A DNA stretch of 44,042 nt from Clostridia bacterium (GCA_017428085.1 JAFRRP010000053.1:1-44042); one strand, 5' to 3'. Shown: positions 8,444 through 15,570, counted from the stretch's first letter. The notes: generated by a model from the letters alone, not told the origin. Translations and numbers: made by a program.

Positions 8444-8632
8444 AATCCGCTTTGCGGGTGAAATCTTCCGTCCGCGACGGAAGGTATCGGAAGGGCTTCG
8501 TCCCTGGATCATATGATATGATCCAAACGCGCAGCGTTTTCCGAAACCTTTTCGCGAAGCGGAAAGATTTCACCCGCCGCAGGCGGAGCTTACCACCATG
8601 CGATTTCACCCGCCGCAGGCGGATCTCACTCT
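8438..8632. repeat. Hairpin-chain repeat array A
   Basis: About 195 bp of consecutive short hairpins begin at the M42 stop. GGGTGAAATC occurs at 8438-8447 and 8456-8465, with CCGC/GCGG between. Then come TTCCGTC/GACGGAA (8466-8482), the near-palindrome 8506-8524 (GGATCATAT...), AAACGC/GCGTTT (8525-8539), and a perfect 22-bp direct repeat (8566-8587 and 8602-8623) that starts GATTTCACC and contains the hairpin CCGCC/GGCGG. The left half carries TGAAATC and the right half its complement GATTTCA, so the whole array is roughly palindromic. It ends about 20 bp before the next start codon. Confidence 0.85.
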
Positions 8633-8653
8633 GTTTCGGACAAGGAGTAACGT

Positions 8654-9769
8654 ATGACGTACCAATACTGCGTCCCCTGCCTGCTGGGGCTGGAGGGACT
8701 GATCGCGGACGAGCTGCGCGAAATGGAAGCGTGGGACGTTCAGGCGGAAAACGGCCGGGTGCTGTTTTCCGGCGACGAAACCATTCTGGCGCGGGCCAAC
8801 ATCGGCTCGCGCTTCGCCGAACGCATCCTGATCCTTGTCGGTTCCTTTGAGGCTCACACCTTCGAGGAGCTGTTTCAGGGCGTGAAGGCGCTTCCGTGGG
8901 AAGACTGGATCGGCAGGACCGACCGGTTCCCGGTGAAGGGGTATTCGCTCAATTCCGACCTGTTCAGCGTCAGCGACTGCCAGTCCATCATCAAAAAGGC
9001 GGTGGTGGAACGGCTGAAGACGAAGTATAAAGTCCCGTGGTTTGAGGAGACCGGCGCGCTGTACCAGATCCAGTTTTCGCTGATGAAAAATCAGGCGTCG
9101 CTGTATATCGACACATCCGGACGGGGCCTGCACAAGCGCGGCTACCGGCCGGAGGCCAACGCCGCCCCGCTGAAGGAGACGCTGGCGGCGGCCCTGTGCG
9201 CCATCTCGCGCCTGCGCCCCTACCACACGCTGTACGACCCCATGTGCGGCTCGGGCACCATTGTGATCGAAGGCGCGCTGACGGCGCTGAACATCGCGCC
9301 GGGGCTGTACCGGCGGTTCACCGCGGATACGTGGCCTCAGTTCCCGCCGGAGGTGTGGCAGGCGGAGCGCCGCCGGGCGGAGGAGCTCCGCCGCCGGGAC
9401 GTCGATTTTCACGCCTACGGCTACGATATCGACGAAAGCGCCCTTGCCATCGCAAAAGAAAACGCCCGCAAAGCAGGCGTTGACAAGTATATCACCTTTG
9501 AGAAAAAGGACATTTGTGATTTTGAACCTGTCACCGAAAAGGCGACGGTGATCGTCAACCCGCCCTACGGCGAGAGGCTGCTGGACCGGCAGGAGGCGCA
9601 GGCGCTGTACCGCGTCATGGGGCGACGGTTCGTCCCCGCCAGAGGCAGGAGCTATACCGTCATCACCGCGGATGAAGACTTCGAGCGCGTGTTCGGACGC
9701 AAGGCCGACAAGCGCCGCAAGCTGTACAACGGCATGATCAAGTGCCAGGCGTACATGTTTTTTAAATAG
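8654..9769 (+). CDS. THUMP-domain class I rRNA methyltransferase (RlmL/YpsC-like)
   Basis: 371 residues. The N-terminal part (about 1-160) is the ferredoxin-like plus THUMP RNA-binding module (start YQYCVPCLLGLEGLIADELR). The C-terminal methyltransferase has motif I DPMCGSGTIVIEGAL (about residue 195) and the catalytic NPPYGERL motif (about residue 303), which is typical of N2-guanine methylation. Homologues (E. coli RlmL N-terminal half, B. subtilis YpsC) modify 23S rRNA at G2445. AAGGAG precedes the ATG. Adjacent lexA is convergent, and both genes end in heptamer arrays. Confidence 0.92.
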   Translation: MTYQYCVPCLLGLEGLIADELREMEAWDVQAENGRVLFSGDETILARANIGSRFAERILILVGSFEAHTFEELFQGVKALPWEDWIGRTDRFPVKGYSLNSDLFSVSDCQSIIKKAVVERLKTKYKVPWFEETGALYQIQFSLMKNQASLYIDTSGRGLHKRGYRPEANAAPLKETLAAALCAISRLRPYHTLYDPMCGSGTIVIEGALTALNIAPGLYRRFTADTWPQFPPEVWQAERRRAEELRRRDVDFHAYGYDIDESALAIAKENARKAGVDKYITFEKKDICDFEPVTEKATVIVNPPYGERLLDRQEAQALYRVMGRRFVPARGRSYTVITADEDFERVFGRKADKRRKLYNGMIKCQAYMFFK

Positions 9770-9838
9770 TTTTGAGTGTTGAGTTTTGAGAATAGCAGTT
9801 CAGAGTTTTAAGTTCCAAGTTTAAAGTATTAAGTGAAA
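9770..9838 (+). repeat. Heptamer array after methyltransferase stop
   Basis: Directly after TAG (9767-9769) come TTTTGAG, TGTTGAG and TTTTGAG (9770-9790), a 6-nt break, and then six in-phase units beginning AGT: AGTTCAG, AGTTTTA, AGTTCCA, AGTTTAA, AGTATTA, AGTGAAA (9797-9838). Confidence 0.85.
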
Positions 9839-9855
9839 AACATCCCGTTCCGCTT

Positions 9856-9917
9856 GCAGCTTAATACCTGCAACTGACAACTTGCAACTTATTACTGCCT
9901 TCTCGCACCTCACACCT
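9856..9917 (-). repeat. Heptamer array downstream of lexA
   Basis: Reading on the lexA coding strand, AGGTGTG and AGGTGCG (about 9904-9917) are followed by in-phase AAGTTGC, AAGTTGT, CAGTTGC, AGGTATT and AAGCTGC (9856-9890). It faces the array of the convergent methyltransferase gene across about 17 bp. Confidence 0.8.
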
Positions 9918-9927
9918 GAAAAAACGG

Positions 9928-10518
9928 TCAGTAATACCTTTGCAGGGAGACGACCTTGCCGAGGATCAGCACCTCGTCGGTGATGATAGGCGCGTAGTCG
10001 TCGTTTTCCGGCTGCAGGCGGAAGTGGCCGTCTTCTTTATAAAAGCGTTTGACGGTGGCTTCGTCCCCGATCAGCGCTACCACGATCTCTCCGTTGGCTG
10101 CCGCGGGCGTTTTCTCGGCGATGATGATGTCGCCGCTGAGGATGCCCGCGCCTATCATGCTGTCGCCGCGTACCTTCAGCGCGAACAGCGGCTTGTCGGA
10201 ATCTGGCTTGCCGGAAAACGGGACGTAGCCCTCGATGGCCTCCACCGCCAGAATGGGCATACCGGCGGTGACGGTACCAAGCAAAGGCACCTGCGTATAG
10301 CTGCCGGATTGGCCCGTCACACGGATGGAGCGCTTCAGCATCGGGTCGCGTTCAATGTAACCCGCCTGCTCCAGCGCGTCCAGATTGGCCTGCACGGAGG
10401 AGGTGGATTTCAGCCCCACCGCCGCGCAGATCTCCCGCACGGACGGCGGCACGCCGTTCTGCGACCGTTCCGCCAGAAATTCATAGATCTTTTTCTGCGT
10501 TTTGTTCAGTTCTTTCAT
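9928..10518 (-). CDS. lexA: LexA SOS repressor
   Basis: 196 residues, close to the family length. The N-terminal winged helix (about 1-70) shows KKIYEFLAERSQ, PPSVREICAAVGLKSTSSV and AGYIERD. The C-terminal S24 protease has the self-cleavage site Ala85-Gly86 in TVTAGMP, the nucleophile Ser120 in GDSMIGAGI and the general base Lys157 in ATVKRF. RecA-stimulated self-cleavage relieves SOS repression. The reading frame continues upstream, but the ATG at 10518 is chosen because AGCAGG lies at proper spacing and this is the conserved LexA N-terminus. Two LexA-box-like sites overlap the promoter at 10666-10694, which indicates autoregulation. The leader of about 140 nt holds an inverted REP pair. 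Confidence 0.97.
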   Translation of the reverse strand: MKELNKTQKKIYEFLAERSQNGVPPSVREICAAVGLKSTSSVQANLDALEQAGYIERDPMLKRSIRVTGQSGSYTQVPLLGTVTAGMPILAVEAIEGYVPFSGKPDSDKPLFALKVRGDSMIGAGILSGDIIIAEKTPAAANGEIVVALIGDEATVKRFYKEDGHFRLQPENDDYAPIITDEVLILGKVVSLQRYY

Positions 10519-10563
10519 TGCGTTACCTGCTTTCGTGAGAATATGGATTTGGCGAATTGAAAC

Positions 10564-10629
10564 TGCGGCACGCTGCCTTGCGGCGCTGCGGCATAGTTCC
10601 GATGGAACGGCGCAAGACGCCGTGCAACA
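10564..10629. repeat. Inverted REP-like pair in the lexA leader
   Basis: Two related arms face each other: TGCGGCACGCTGCCTTGCGG at 10564-10583 (last base of the arm omitted) and GGCGCAAGACGCCGTGCAAC at 10609-10628. Between them is GTTCC/GGAAC (10596-10608). The right arm matches sequences at 21881-21903 and 25993-26013 (core GCAAGGCGCCGTGC). Confidence 0.7.
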
Positions 10630-10665
10630 GGATATCGACAAGCTCCATTCAGTCTTTCTGACAGT

Positions 10666-10694
10666 ATGATAGCACAAATGTTCTGAAAATGCAA
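10666..10694 (-). promoter_or_regulatory. lexA sigma-A promoter
   Basis: Minus-strand TTGCAT (10689-10694), 17-bp spacer, TATCAT (10666-10671). Both LexA-like boxes fall on it. Confidence 0.6.
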
Positions 10695-10704
10695 ACATTT
10701 GTTT
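10672..10704. promoter_or_regulatory. Two LexA-box-like operators
   Basis: AAACATTTGTTT (10693-10704) and, on the minus strand, GAACATTTGTGC (10672-10683) resemble the Gram-positive LexA site GAAC-N4-GTTC, each with a few mismatches. One overlaps the -35 element and the other fills the spacer, as expected for lexA autorepression. They are also within 105 bp of the spoIIQ start. Confidence 0.55.
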
Positions 10705-10730
10705 CAATTTTTTTGAAATTTTTTTTCGCG

Positions 10731-10758
10731 GTATATTTTTACCTCCATCGGGCACAAT
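10731..10758 (+). promoter_or_regulatory. Candidate sigma-F promoter of spoIIQ
   Basis: GTATA (10731-10735), 14-bp spacer, GGGCACAAT (10750-10758) fits the forespore sigma-F pattern (GywTA, about 15 bp, GGnnAnAnT). spoIIQ is a classic sigma-F gene. The start site would fall next to the Shine-Dalgarno, giving an unusually short leader, so confidence is limited. Confidence 0.35.
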
Positions 10759-10777
10759 GTTAGCGGAGGTAAAAGCT

Positions 10778-11533
10778 ATGATGTTGAATGATGATAATAA
10801 AAAAAGCGTGAAAAAAATGATGGCGGGCAGGGCGCTGTATATTTCTCTCGGCGTTTGTTTGCTGGCCGCCGGGGCGGTGGGCTTTTCCGCCGTGAAAAAC
10901 ATGACCTCGCCCAAAGTGACCGTGCCGCAGATCACTACGGAGAAAACCACCTACGTCAACTATGAAAGACACGTCTTTACCGATCCCACGACGATGCCCT
11001 CGCAGACGCCCGTTGAACAAACGGTCCCTGTGACGGAGCCCGTCACGGCGGCGGTATTTGACAGCGGCAACGTGCCGCTGGAGGAAAGCACCTCGCAGGA
11101 GGAAGAGACCGTCGTCTTCTCCACCCCGCTGTCGCTTTCCATCGGCAGGGATTACAGCCGCGGCGTGCCGGTGTTTTCTCCCACGATGAAGGATTACAGA
11201 ACGCACAACGGCGTTGATTTTCTGGGAATGGCGGGAGACACGGTCCGCCCCATCGCCCGGGGCGAGGTCCTTTCCGTCACCCACGATCCGCTGTGGGGCT
11301 ATTCCGTTACCGTGGACCACGGCGGCGGCGTGGTGTCCAAGATCAGCGGGCTTTCCGATAAAGACCTGCCTGAAGCCGGCGCCTATGTCCATGAAAACGC
11401 CGTGATCGGCCGGGTAGGCGAGATCCCGGTGGAAGCGGAGGAGGCGGCGCATATCCATCTGGAGGTGCGCGTCAACGGCAAGCTGACCGACCCGCTGGAA
11501 CTGATGGGACTGGACGGGGCGGAAGGCGAATAG
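10778..11533 (+). CDS. spoIIQ: SpoIIQ-like LytM (M23) endopeptidase
   Basis: 251 residues. One membrane helix (about 18-40) is followed by a Thr/Pro/Val/Glu-rich stalk (about 45-112) and a LytM domain (about 118-245). The zinc ligands are present: His143 and Asp147 in THNGVDF and the HxH pair His225/His227 in AHIHLEV. Forespore SpoIIQ spans the intermembrane space and pairs with mother-cell SpoIIIAH during engulfment. In B. subtilis the zinc site is degenerate, whereas clostridial SpoIIQ keeps it, as here. The ATG at 10778 is chosen over 10757 because GGAGGT (10765-10770) is 7 nt upstream. That site is the right arm of the inverted repeat TTACCTCC/GGAGGTAA. Confidence 0.85.
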   Translation: MMLNDDNKKSVKKMMAGRALYISLGVCLLAAGAVGFSAVKNMTSPKVTVPQITTEKTTYVNYERHVFTDPTTMPSQTPVEQTVPVTEPVTAAVFDSGNVPLEESTSQEEETVVFSTPLSLSIGRDYSRGVPVFSPTMKDYRTHNGVDFLGMAGDTVRPIARGEVLSVTHDPLWGYSVTVDHGGGVVSKISGLSDKDLPEAGAYVHENAVIGRVGEIPVEAEEAAHIHLEVRVNGKLTDPLELMGLDGAEGE

Positions 11534-11568
11534 AGAGCGGAGTTCGGAGTGCGGAGTGCGGAGATTTG
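11534..11568 (+). repeat. Heptamer array after spoIIQ stop
   Basis: Five in-phase units start at the base after the TAG stop: AGAGCGG, AGTTCGG, AGTGCGG, AGTGCGG, AGATTTG. The AGTGCGG pair plus AGATTTG recurs after the tcdA stop (25225-25252). Confidence 0.9.
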
Positions 11569-11889
11569 TTCGGAATACGGTTATTCTCTTTGATTCAAGC
11601 AACTCTCAACGCTACCCTTTAAAATTGTTTTGAGCGCGGTCCGCCGATTCCGGACTGCGCTCAAATGATCAATAAGCTGTTCTGTGACAGTAAGCTATTC
11701 CCAAGACGGAGGCCGTCGGCTCATCCGCGGCTGCTGCCGCGGCATCGGCGCCGTCATAGCCGGATCTTTTCCCATCCTTCCCACAGGTCCACGCTTCGGA
11801 AAAACGGTTCGCGGGCCATTGTTCGGCGCGTTTCCGTCCTTCGCTGTCCTTATGATACCGTCGGTTTCTTAAACGGTCCTTAAGTTGGG
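11569..11889. other. Gene-free, hairpin-rich stretch
   Basis: No convincing gene. There is a strong inverted repeat at 11629-11665 (TTGAGCGC with GCGCTCAA outside, GTCCG with CGGAC inside) that lacks a U-tract on either side, plus GACGG/CCGTC near 11705-11716 and CCGCGG/CCGCGG near 11725-11743. A degenerate inverted heptamer pair (CAACTCT, CAACGCT) lies at about 11600-11613. The short reading frames here are Arg-rich and lack Shine-Dalgarno sites. A structured non-coding RNA is possible but no family was recognised. Confidence 0.4.
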
Positions 11890-11916
11890 AAAAAAAGCGG
11901 ACCGATCCGTTTTTTT
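11890..11916 (-). terminator. Bidirectional terminator after the sirtuin gene
   Basis: The hairpin CGGA-CCGA-TCCG is flanked by seven A on the left and seven T on the right, so it can end transcripts from both sides. On the minus strand it starts 4 nt after the sirtuin stop. Confidence 0.75.
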
Positions 11917-11920
11917 CTTT

Positions 11921-12646
11921 TTATCCGACTTTTATTTGCGACAGCACCTCGCCGACTTTTTCATGCATCACCAAGGTCGCCATGCCGTCGTAGGGGGTGG
12001 CGTCCCGGTTGATCAGCACCAGATGTTCCCCCCGGAAATAGTGCAGGAAGCCGGCGGCGGGGTAGACGGTCAGCGAGCTTCCCGCCACGATCAGCACCTC
12101 CGCGGAGGAGATGGCGGCCACCGCGCCGCGGATGCAGTTATCGTCAAGGCTTTCCTCGTACAGCACCACGTCGGGCTTGATCACGCCGCCGCATTCGCAG
12201 ACGGGCACGCCCCTGCTGCGCAGGATATACTCGGCGGGATAAAATCTGCGGCATTTGCGGCAGTAGTTGCGGTGTACGCTTCCGTGCAGCTCGTAAACGG
12301 TCTTGCTGCCCGCCAGCGTGTGCAGCCCGTCGATGTTCTGCGTGACCACCGCCCGCAGCTTGCCCGCCTGCTCCAGTTCCGCCAGCTTTTTATGGGCGGC
12401 GTTGGGCTTCGCGTCGGGGCAGATCATCTTGTCGCGGTAGAAATCGAAAAACTCTTTCGTGTGCCGTTCAAAAAAGGTGTGGGACAGAATGGTCTCCGGC
12501 GGGTAGTCGTACTTCTGGTTGTACAGTCCGTCCACGGAGCGGAAATCGGGGATGCCGCTTTCGGTGCTGACGCCCGCGCCGCCGAAGAACACGATATTGT
12601 CGCTGTCGTCAACGATCTTCTGCAGTTGTCTGATGGCGTCCGTCAT
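11921..12646 (-). CDS. Sir2-family NAD-dependent protein deacylase
   Basis: 241 residues, a full-length bacterial sirtuin. NAD-binding motifs are GAGVSTESGIPDFR (23-36), TQNIDGLH (102-109) and GSSLTVYPA. The catalytic His is His121 in ELHG, and the structural zinc is held by Cys129, Cys132, Cys150 and Cys152. Such enzymes remove acyl groups from lysines (for example acetyl-CoA synthetase) with NAD consumption. The start ATG overlaps the stop of the upstream VanY-like gene (ATGA), so the two are probably co-transcribed from the promoter at 13496-13524. I see no functional reason for this pairing. The terminator follows at once. Confidence 0.96.
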   Translation of the reverse strand: MTDAIRQLQKIVDDSDNIVFFGGAGVSTESGIPDFRSVDGLYNQKYDYPPETILSHTFFERHTKEFFDFYRDKMICPDAKPNAAHKKLAELEQAGKLRAVVTQNIDGLHTLAGSKTVYELHGSVHRNYCRKCRRFYPAEYILRSRGVPVCECGGVIKPDVVLYEESLDDNCIRGAVAAISSAEVLIVAGSSLTVYPAAGFLHYFRGEHLVLINRDATPYDGMATLVMHEKVGEVLSQIKVG

Positions 12647-13452
12647 TGCTGCAAATACTCCTCCAGGCAGGCGCCGGTCTGCTTCATCGCTTCCGCGGCC
12701 TCGCTGCCCACATATCTCCAGTACCAGGGACGGGCGGTGACTTGCGTAAAGGCCTTTTTTTCCGCCGTGTAGCGCTCGATAAAGCCGTATTTCGCGGCGT
12801 TATCCTTCAGCCAGCGGTAGGCGTCGGACTGGGCGAAGGAATCCACCTGCATGCCGATGGAAACGGAAATGCCGATGTTGTCCTCGCTGCAACCGCCCGG
12901 AAGAACGGTCTCCGACGCCAGGAACATGGCGGAACCGTCCGCCGCGCCACCGGCGACCAGCTCTTCCACCTTCTGGTCGAACAGCGCCTGCTGGATCTCC
13001 GTGCTCACGTAACCCGCCACGGGCGTCAGCTCCACCCCGTCTTCCTTGGCGGCGTCGTACATCTTTTTGAATTCCGCGGCCACGCGGGCGTCCAGCTGGA
13101 TGGCGCTGCCGTCAAGGGCGGGGGCCAGCTCCGGCACGTAGCTTTCGGCGACCTTGTAGTTCCGGTTCAGCAGGATCAGCTTCCACGTTTCGTCGGTGGG
13201 CATCTCCACGGTGGCGGAGGACAGAAACGAGGGGAACGTGATCTCCTCTTCCGTCGTCGCCGGTACGGTGGTGGGCGCTTCCGTCGGGGTGGCGATCACG
13301 GGCACGGCGTCCGGCGCCTTGGCGGTGGTCTCTTCCATTCCCAGCATCGGCGCCAGCTTGTCCCAATATTTGTCGCTGAGCCTGTAGGAGGCGAAGAACG
13401 CCGCCGCCAGCACCAGCACGATCACAACAAACGCGATGATTTTTTTTGCCAT
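12643..13452 (-). CDS. VanY-like D,D-carboxypeptidase homologue lacking zinc ligands
   Basis: 269 residues. A membrane helix (about 4-22) and a Thr/Pro-rich linker (about 40-70) precede an M15B/VanY-type domain (about 90-265). The fold markers remain: NRNYKVAESYVPEL, PVAGYVSTEIQQALF, GGCSEDNIG, YGFIERY and RPWYWRYVG. The catalytic residues do not. The family SxHxxGxAxD motif reads SEDNIGISVS, with Asp191 for the first His and Ser198 for Asp. The EPWH motif reads RPWY, with Arg241 for the catalytic Glu and Tyr244 for the last His. It is therefore predicted to be catalytically dead, perhaps a peptidoglycan-binding protein. The ATG at 13452 follows GGAGGT and is preferred over a longer frame. 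Confidence 0.88.
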   Translation of the reverse strand: MAKKIIAFVVIVLVLAAAFFASYRLSDKYWDKLAPMLGMEETTAKAPDAVPVIATPTEAPTTVPATTEEEITFPSFLSSATVEMPTDETWKLILLNRNYKVAESYVPELAPALDGSAIQLDARVAAEFKKMYDAAKEDGVELTPVAGYVSTEIQQALFDQKVEELVAGGAADGSAMFLASETVLPGGCSEDNIGISVSIGMQVDSFAQSDAYRWLKDNAAKYGFIERYTAEKKAFTQVTARPWYWRYVGSEAAEAMKQTGACLEEYLQQ

Positions 13453-13495
13453 AGATGAACCTCCTCCGTATCTCACGGAAAAATATAACGTTCCA

Positions 13496-13524
13496 ATATT
13501 ACTACAAAATAACGGATTTGTCAA
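13496..13524 (-). promoter_or_regulatory. Sigma-A promoter of the VanY-like/sirtuin operon
   Basis: Minus-strand TTGACA (13519-13524), 17-bp spacer, TAATAT (13496-13501). Confidence 0.7.
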
Positions 13525-13564
13525 ATCGGGCTTTGTCTGTCGAAGGGAACGGCGGCAAAGCCAT

Positions 13565-13594
13565 GAAAAAAACGCCTCCCGCAGGGGGAGGCGC
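13565..13594 (-). terminator. Terminator of the 13615-14550 lipoprotein gene
   Basis: On the minus strand GCCTCCCCC/GGGAGGC forms a strong hairpin followed by a run of T, 20 nt after the stop codon. Confidence 0.85.
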
Positions 13595-13614
13595 GTCGTT
13601 CATTGCCGCAGGGA

Positions 13615-14550
13615 TCAATACTGGAAATCCCACAGCTTCATGTAGTTGTCCATCGTACCGCTCTTGTTCTTCAGGGTGGCGATCAGGATCTTGGCGGAGC
13701 CGATGGTGATGTCCACGTGGGCGTGCTGGTCGAGGGTGACGAACTTGCCGTCGGGCGTGATCTCCGCGTCGATCTGGTAGCCCTTATAGATGACGTGAAC
13801 GTCCTGGAAGTCCTTGATGATCTTGACGTTGGTGGTGACTTCCTTTTCGATGTCTTCCCACAGCAGCACGGAGTCGGTGACCTCCTTCAGGAAGGTGCCG
13901 CCCTTCGGGGTGTCTTCGTCCACCATGACGATGGTGATCTTGTAGTTGCCGTTGGCTTCGGTGCAGTTGGCGGACGCCACCTTGCTGTAGTCGGTCAGCG
14001 TGCAGGGCGGGAAGCGGCGCTTCGCGTCGTCGGAGCCCTTCTCGCTGAACTGATCCTCCGCCGCTTCTTCCGTGGTGACGTAACCGGCCACCACGTTTTC
14101 AATGGCGGAGTCCACAGCGCCGATGCCCGTGATGTTCAGGGAGCCGACGGTCTGGTACTCTTTCTTGTGGTAGCTGGCCTCCGCGTTGTCGCGGACCCTT
14201 GCCACGGCGGCTTTATAGAAATCCATTACTTCGTCCTTAGTGGAGGGTTTGCCGGTGGGCACCGCCGTGTTGTCGGAAGCGGGCGTGGCGTCGGCGTTGT
14301 CGCCGCTGGGCGCCGCCGTGGTGTCGGCGGTGTCGCCGGAGGGCGCCGCGGTGGTGTCGGGCGCCGCGGTGGGCGTATCGGTGTTGTTGACCGGTACGGA
14401 ACCGCCGCCGATGGAAATACCGCTCAGGTCAAGATCGTTGCCGTCCTTATCCACGAAACGGACCAGGATCTCCTGCGTGCAGGAGCAGAACGCCAGCAGC
14501 ATACCGGCAACGAGGAGGAGCGAAAGAACTCTTAAAACATTTTTCTTCAT
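13615..14550 (-). CDS. Lipoprotein, related to 15508 neighbour
   Basis: 311 residues with a lipoprotein signal (FCSC, Cys24) and a long low-complexity linker rich in Thr, Ala, Pro, Asp (about 50-105), typical of a spacer through the wall. The globular part (about 105-311) has a helical start (EVMDFYKAAVARVRDNA) and a beta-rich end finishing in LWDFQY. The downstream-oriented neighbour (14663-15508) shares this plan and the terminal F-x-Y ending, and 34479-35909 has a similar core. I recognise no named family. Export and anchoring are clear; the function is unknown. It has its own promoter and a strong terminator, so it is monocistronic. Confidence 0.85.
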   Translation of the reverse strand: MKKNVLRVLSLLLVAGMLLAFCSCTQEILVRFVDKDGNDLDLSGISIGGGSVPVNNTDTPTAAPDTTAAPSGDTADTTAAPSGDNADATPASDNTAVPTGKPSTKDEVMDFYKAAVARVRDNAEASYHKKEYQTVGSLNITGIGAVDSAIENVVAGYVTTEEAAEDQFSEKGSDDAKRRFPPCTLTDYSKVASANCTEANGNYKITIVMVDEDTPKGGTFLKEVTDSVLLWEDIEKEVTTNVKIIKDFQDVHVIYKGYQIDAEITPDGKFVTLDQHAHVDITIGSAKILIATLKNKSGTMDNYMKLWDFQY

Positions 14551-14616
14551 AAGAAATGCAAACCCCTTTCATGGTTCCTTGTAATGGTGATGCACGTTTT
14601 ATGCAATACAGATATT

Positions 14617-14645
14617 AATTTACAACATATCCGCAGAATTGTCAA
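14617..14645 (-). promoter_or_regulatory. Sigma-A promoter of the 13615-14550 gene
   Basis: Minus-strand TTGACA (14640-14645), 17-bp spacer, TAAATT (14617-14622). It lies just past the stop of the upstream lipoprotein gene. Confidence 0.65.
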
Positions 14646-14662
14646 GGGACTTCATAAAAAAT

Positions 14663-15508
14663 TCAATATTTGAAGTCCGTATAGGTCGTGGTGCTGGCAA
14701 GCACGACGGAAACGTCGGTGGTGATGACCTTGATCTTCGCGTTGCGCAGGTTCATGGTGCCCTTTACGAAGGTCTCATATCCGGTCACGTTCCCGTCGGC
14801 GTCGATCGTGGCTTTGGCGAAGCAGTCGTTAAAGACCACCTCGATATCCTCCCGCGCCACCTCCGCGCCCACCTTCGGGGCGTAGGTGGTCTCCACGTCG
14901 TCCACCGTCATGAATTCAAAGATCCGCGAACAGATGCTGCCCGTCGGCTCCGGGTTGGTCTCCCCCTTGACGCGGACGGTGATGACGTAGCCGCCGTTAT
15001 CGGGGACCGCTTCGATGCCGGTGATGTCGTCCATGGTGAGCTGCGACACGTAGGGCACGTTGTAGGGGGACATCACCGCGTTGCTGTTTTCACCTTTGTT
15101 CACCGTGGTTTCGGCGGCGGTCTCGGACAGCAGCGCCCCTTTGACGATCCCCACCAGCGAGTTGGCAAGGGAGTTGGAAAGGGTGATATCCTCGGTGGCG
15201 GTCAGCTTGGATTTTTTGAAGCCGACGTTGTTCGCCTTGATCCTGTTGAGGGCGTCGTTGAAGTACGCCAGCTGCTCGGCCTGGCTCATCGCCGTCAGGT
15301 CGCCGCCTGCCTGCGGCGCGGCGGCAGCGGGCTGCGTATCCGGCGCGGCTGCCTGCGTTTCCTGTACGGGGACGGCCTGCGTCTCCTGTACGGCGGCTGT
15401 TGCGCCGTTTTCCATCGGGATCTTGACGTCTATGGTAAAGCAGCCGCCGAGCAGCAGCGGCAGCAGCCCCGCAAGCGCCAGCGCGGCGATTTTTCTCTTC
15501 CGGCTCAT
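14663..15508 (-). CDS. Lipoprotein, related to 14550 neighbour
   Basis: 281 residues from the ATG at 15508, which has GGGTGA upstream; a GTG at 15517 is in frame but less likely. The signal peptide ends in LLGGC (lipobox). A Gln/Ala/Thr/Pro linker (VQETQ repeated) covers about 40-75. The domain begins AEQLAYFNDALNRIKANNVG, and this FND-x-x-N-x-IK start is shared with the dockerin protein at 34479 (MLAMFNDSANGIK). It then has YVSQLTMDDITGIEA, a beta-rich region and the ending YTDFKY. This suggests a paralogous extracellular domain family in this genome. No enzyme motif was seen. Confidence 0.85.
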   Translation of the reverse strand: MSRKRKIAALALAGLLPLLLGGCFTIDVKIPMENGATAAVQETQAVPVQETQAAAPDTQPAAAAPQAGGDLTAMSQAEQLAYFNDALNRIKANNVGFKKSKLTATEDITLSNSLANSLVGIVKGALLSETAAETTVNKGENSNAVMSPYNVPYVSQLTMDDITGIEAVPDNGGYVITVRVKGETNPEPTGSICSRIFEFMTVDDVETTYAPKVGAEVAREDIEVVFNDCFAKATIDADGNVTGYETFVKGTMNLRNAKIKVITTDVSVVLASTTTYTDFKY

Positions 15509-15541
15509 TTTTATCACCCTTTTAGCTTTTTTTCAACAAAT

Positions 15542-15570
15542 AATTTATACTATATTCAGATATTTGTCAA
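15542..15570 (-). promoter_or_regulatory. Sigma-A promoter of the 14663-15508 gene
   Basis: Minus-strand TTGACA (15565-15570) and TAAATT (15542-15547) at 17 bp; an overlapping TATAAA at 15 bp spacing is an alternative. Confidence 0.6.

Noticed and set aside
8438..8632. Integron or attC-like recombination sites
   Set aside because: The hairpins are short and varied, have no attC core site, and no integrase or cassette structure is present.
9928..10950. 340-codon version of LexA
   Set aside because: The extension covers the lexA promoter, the LexA-like boxes and the start of divergent spoIIQ. The conserved LexA N-terminus with a ribosome site begins at 10518.
11665..11883. Two overlapping 60-70 codon frames
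   Set aside because: They are Arg/Ser/Pro-rich, have no ribosome site, and cross hairpin structures.
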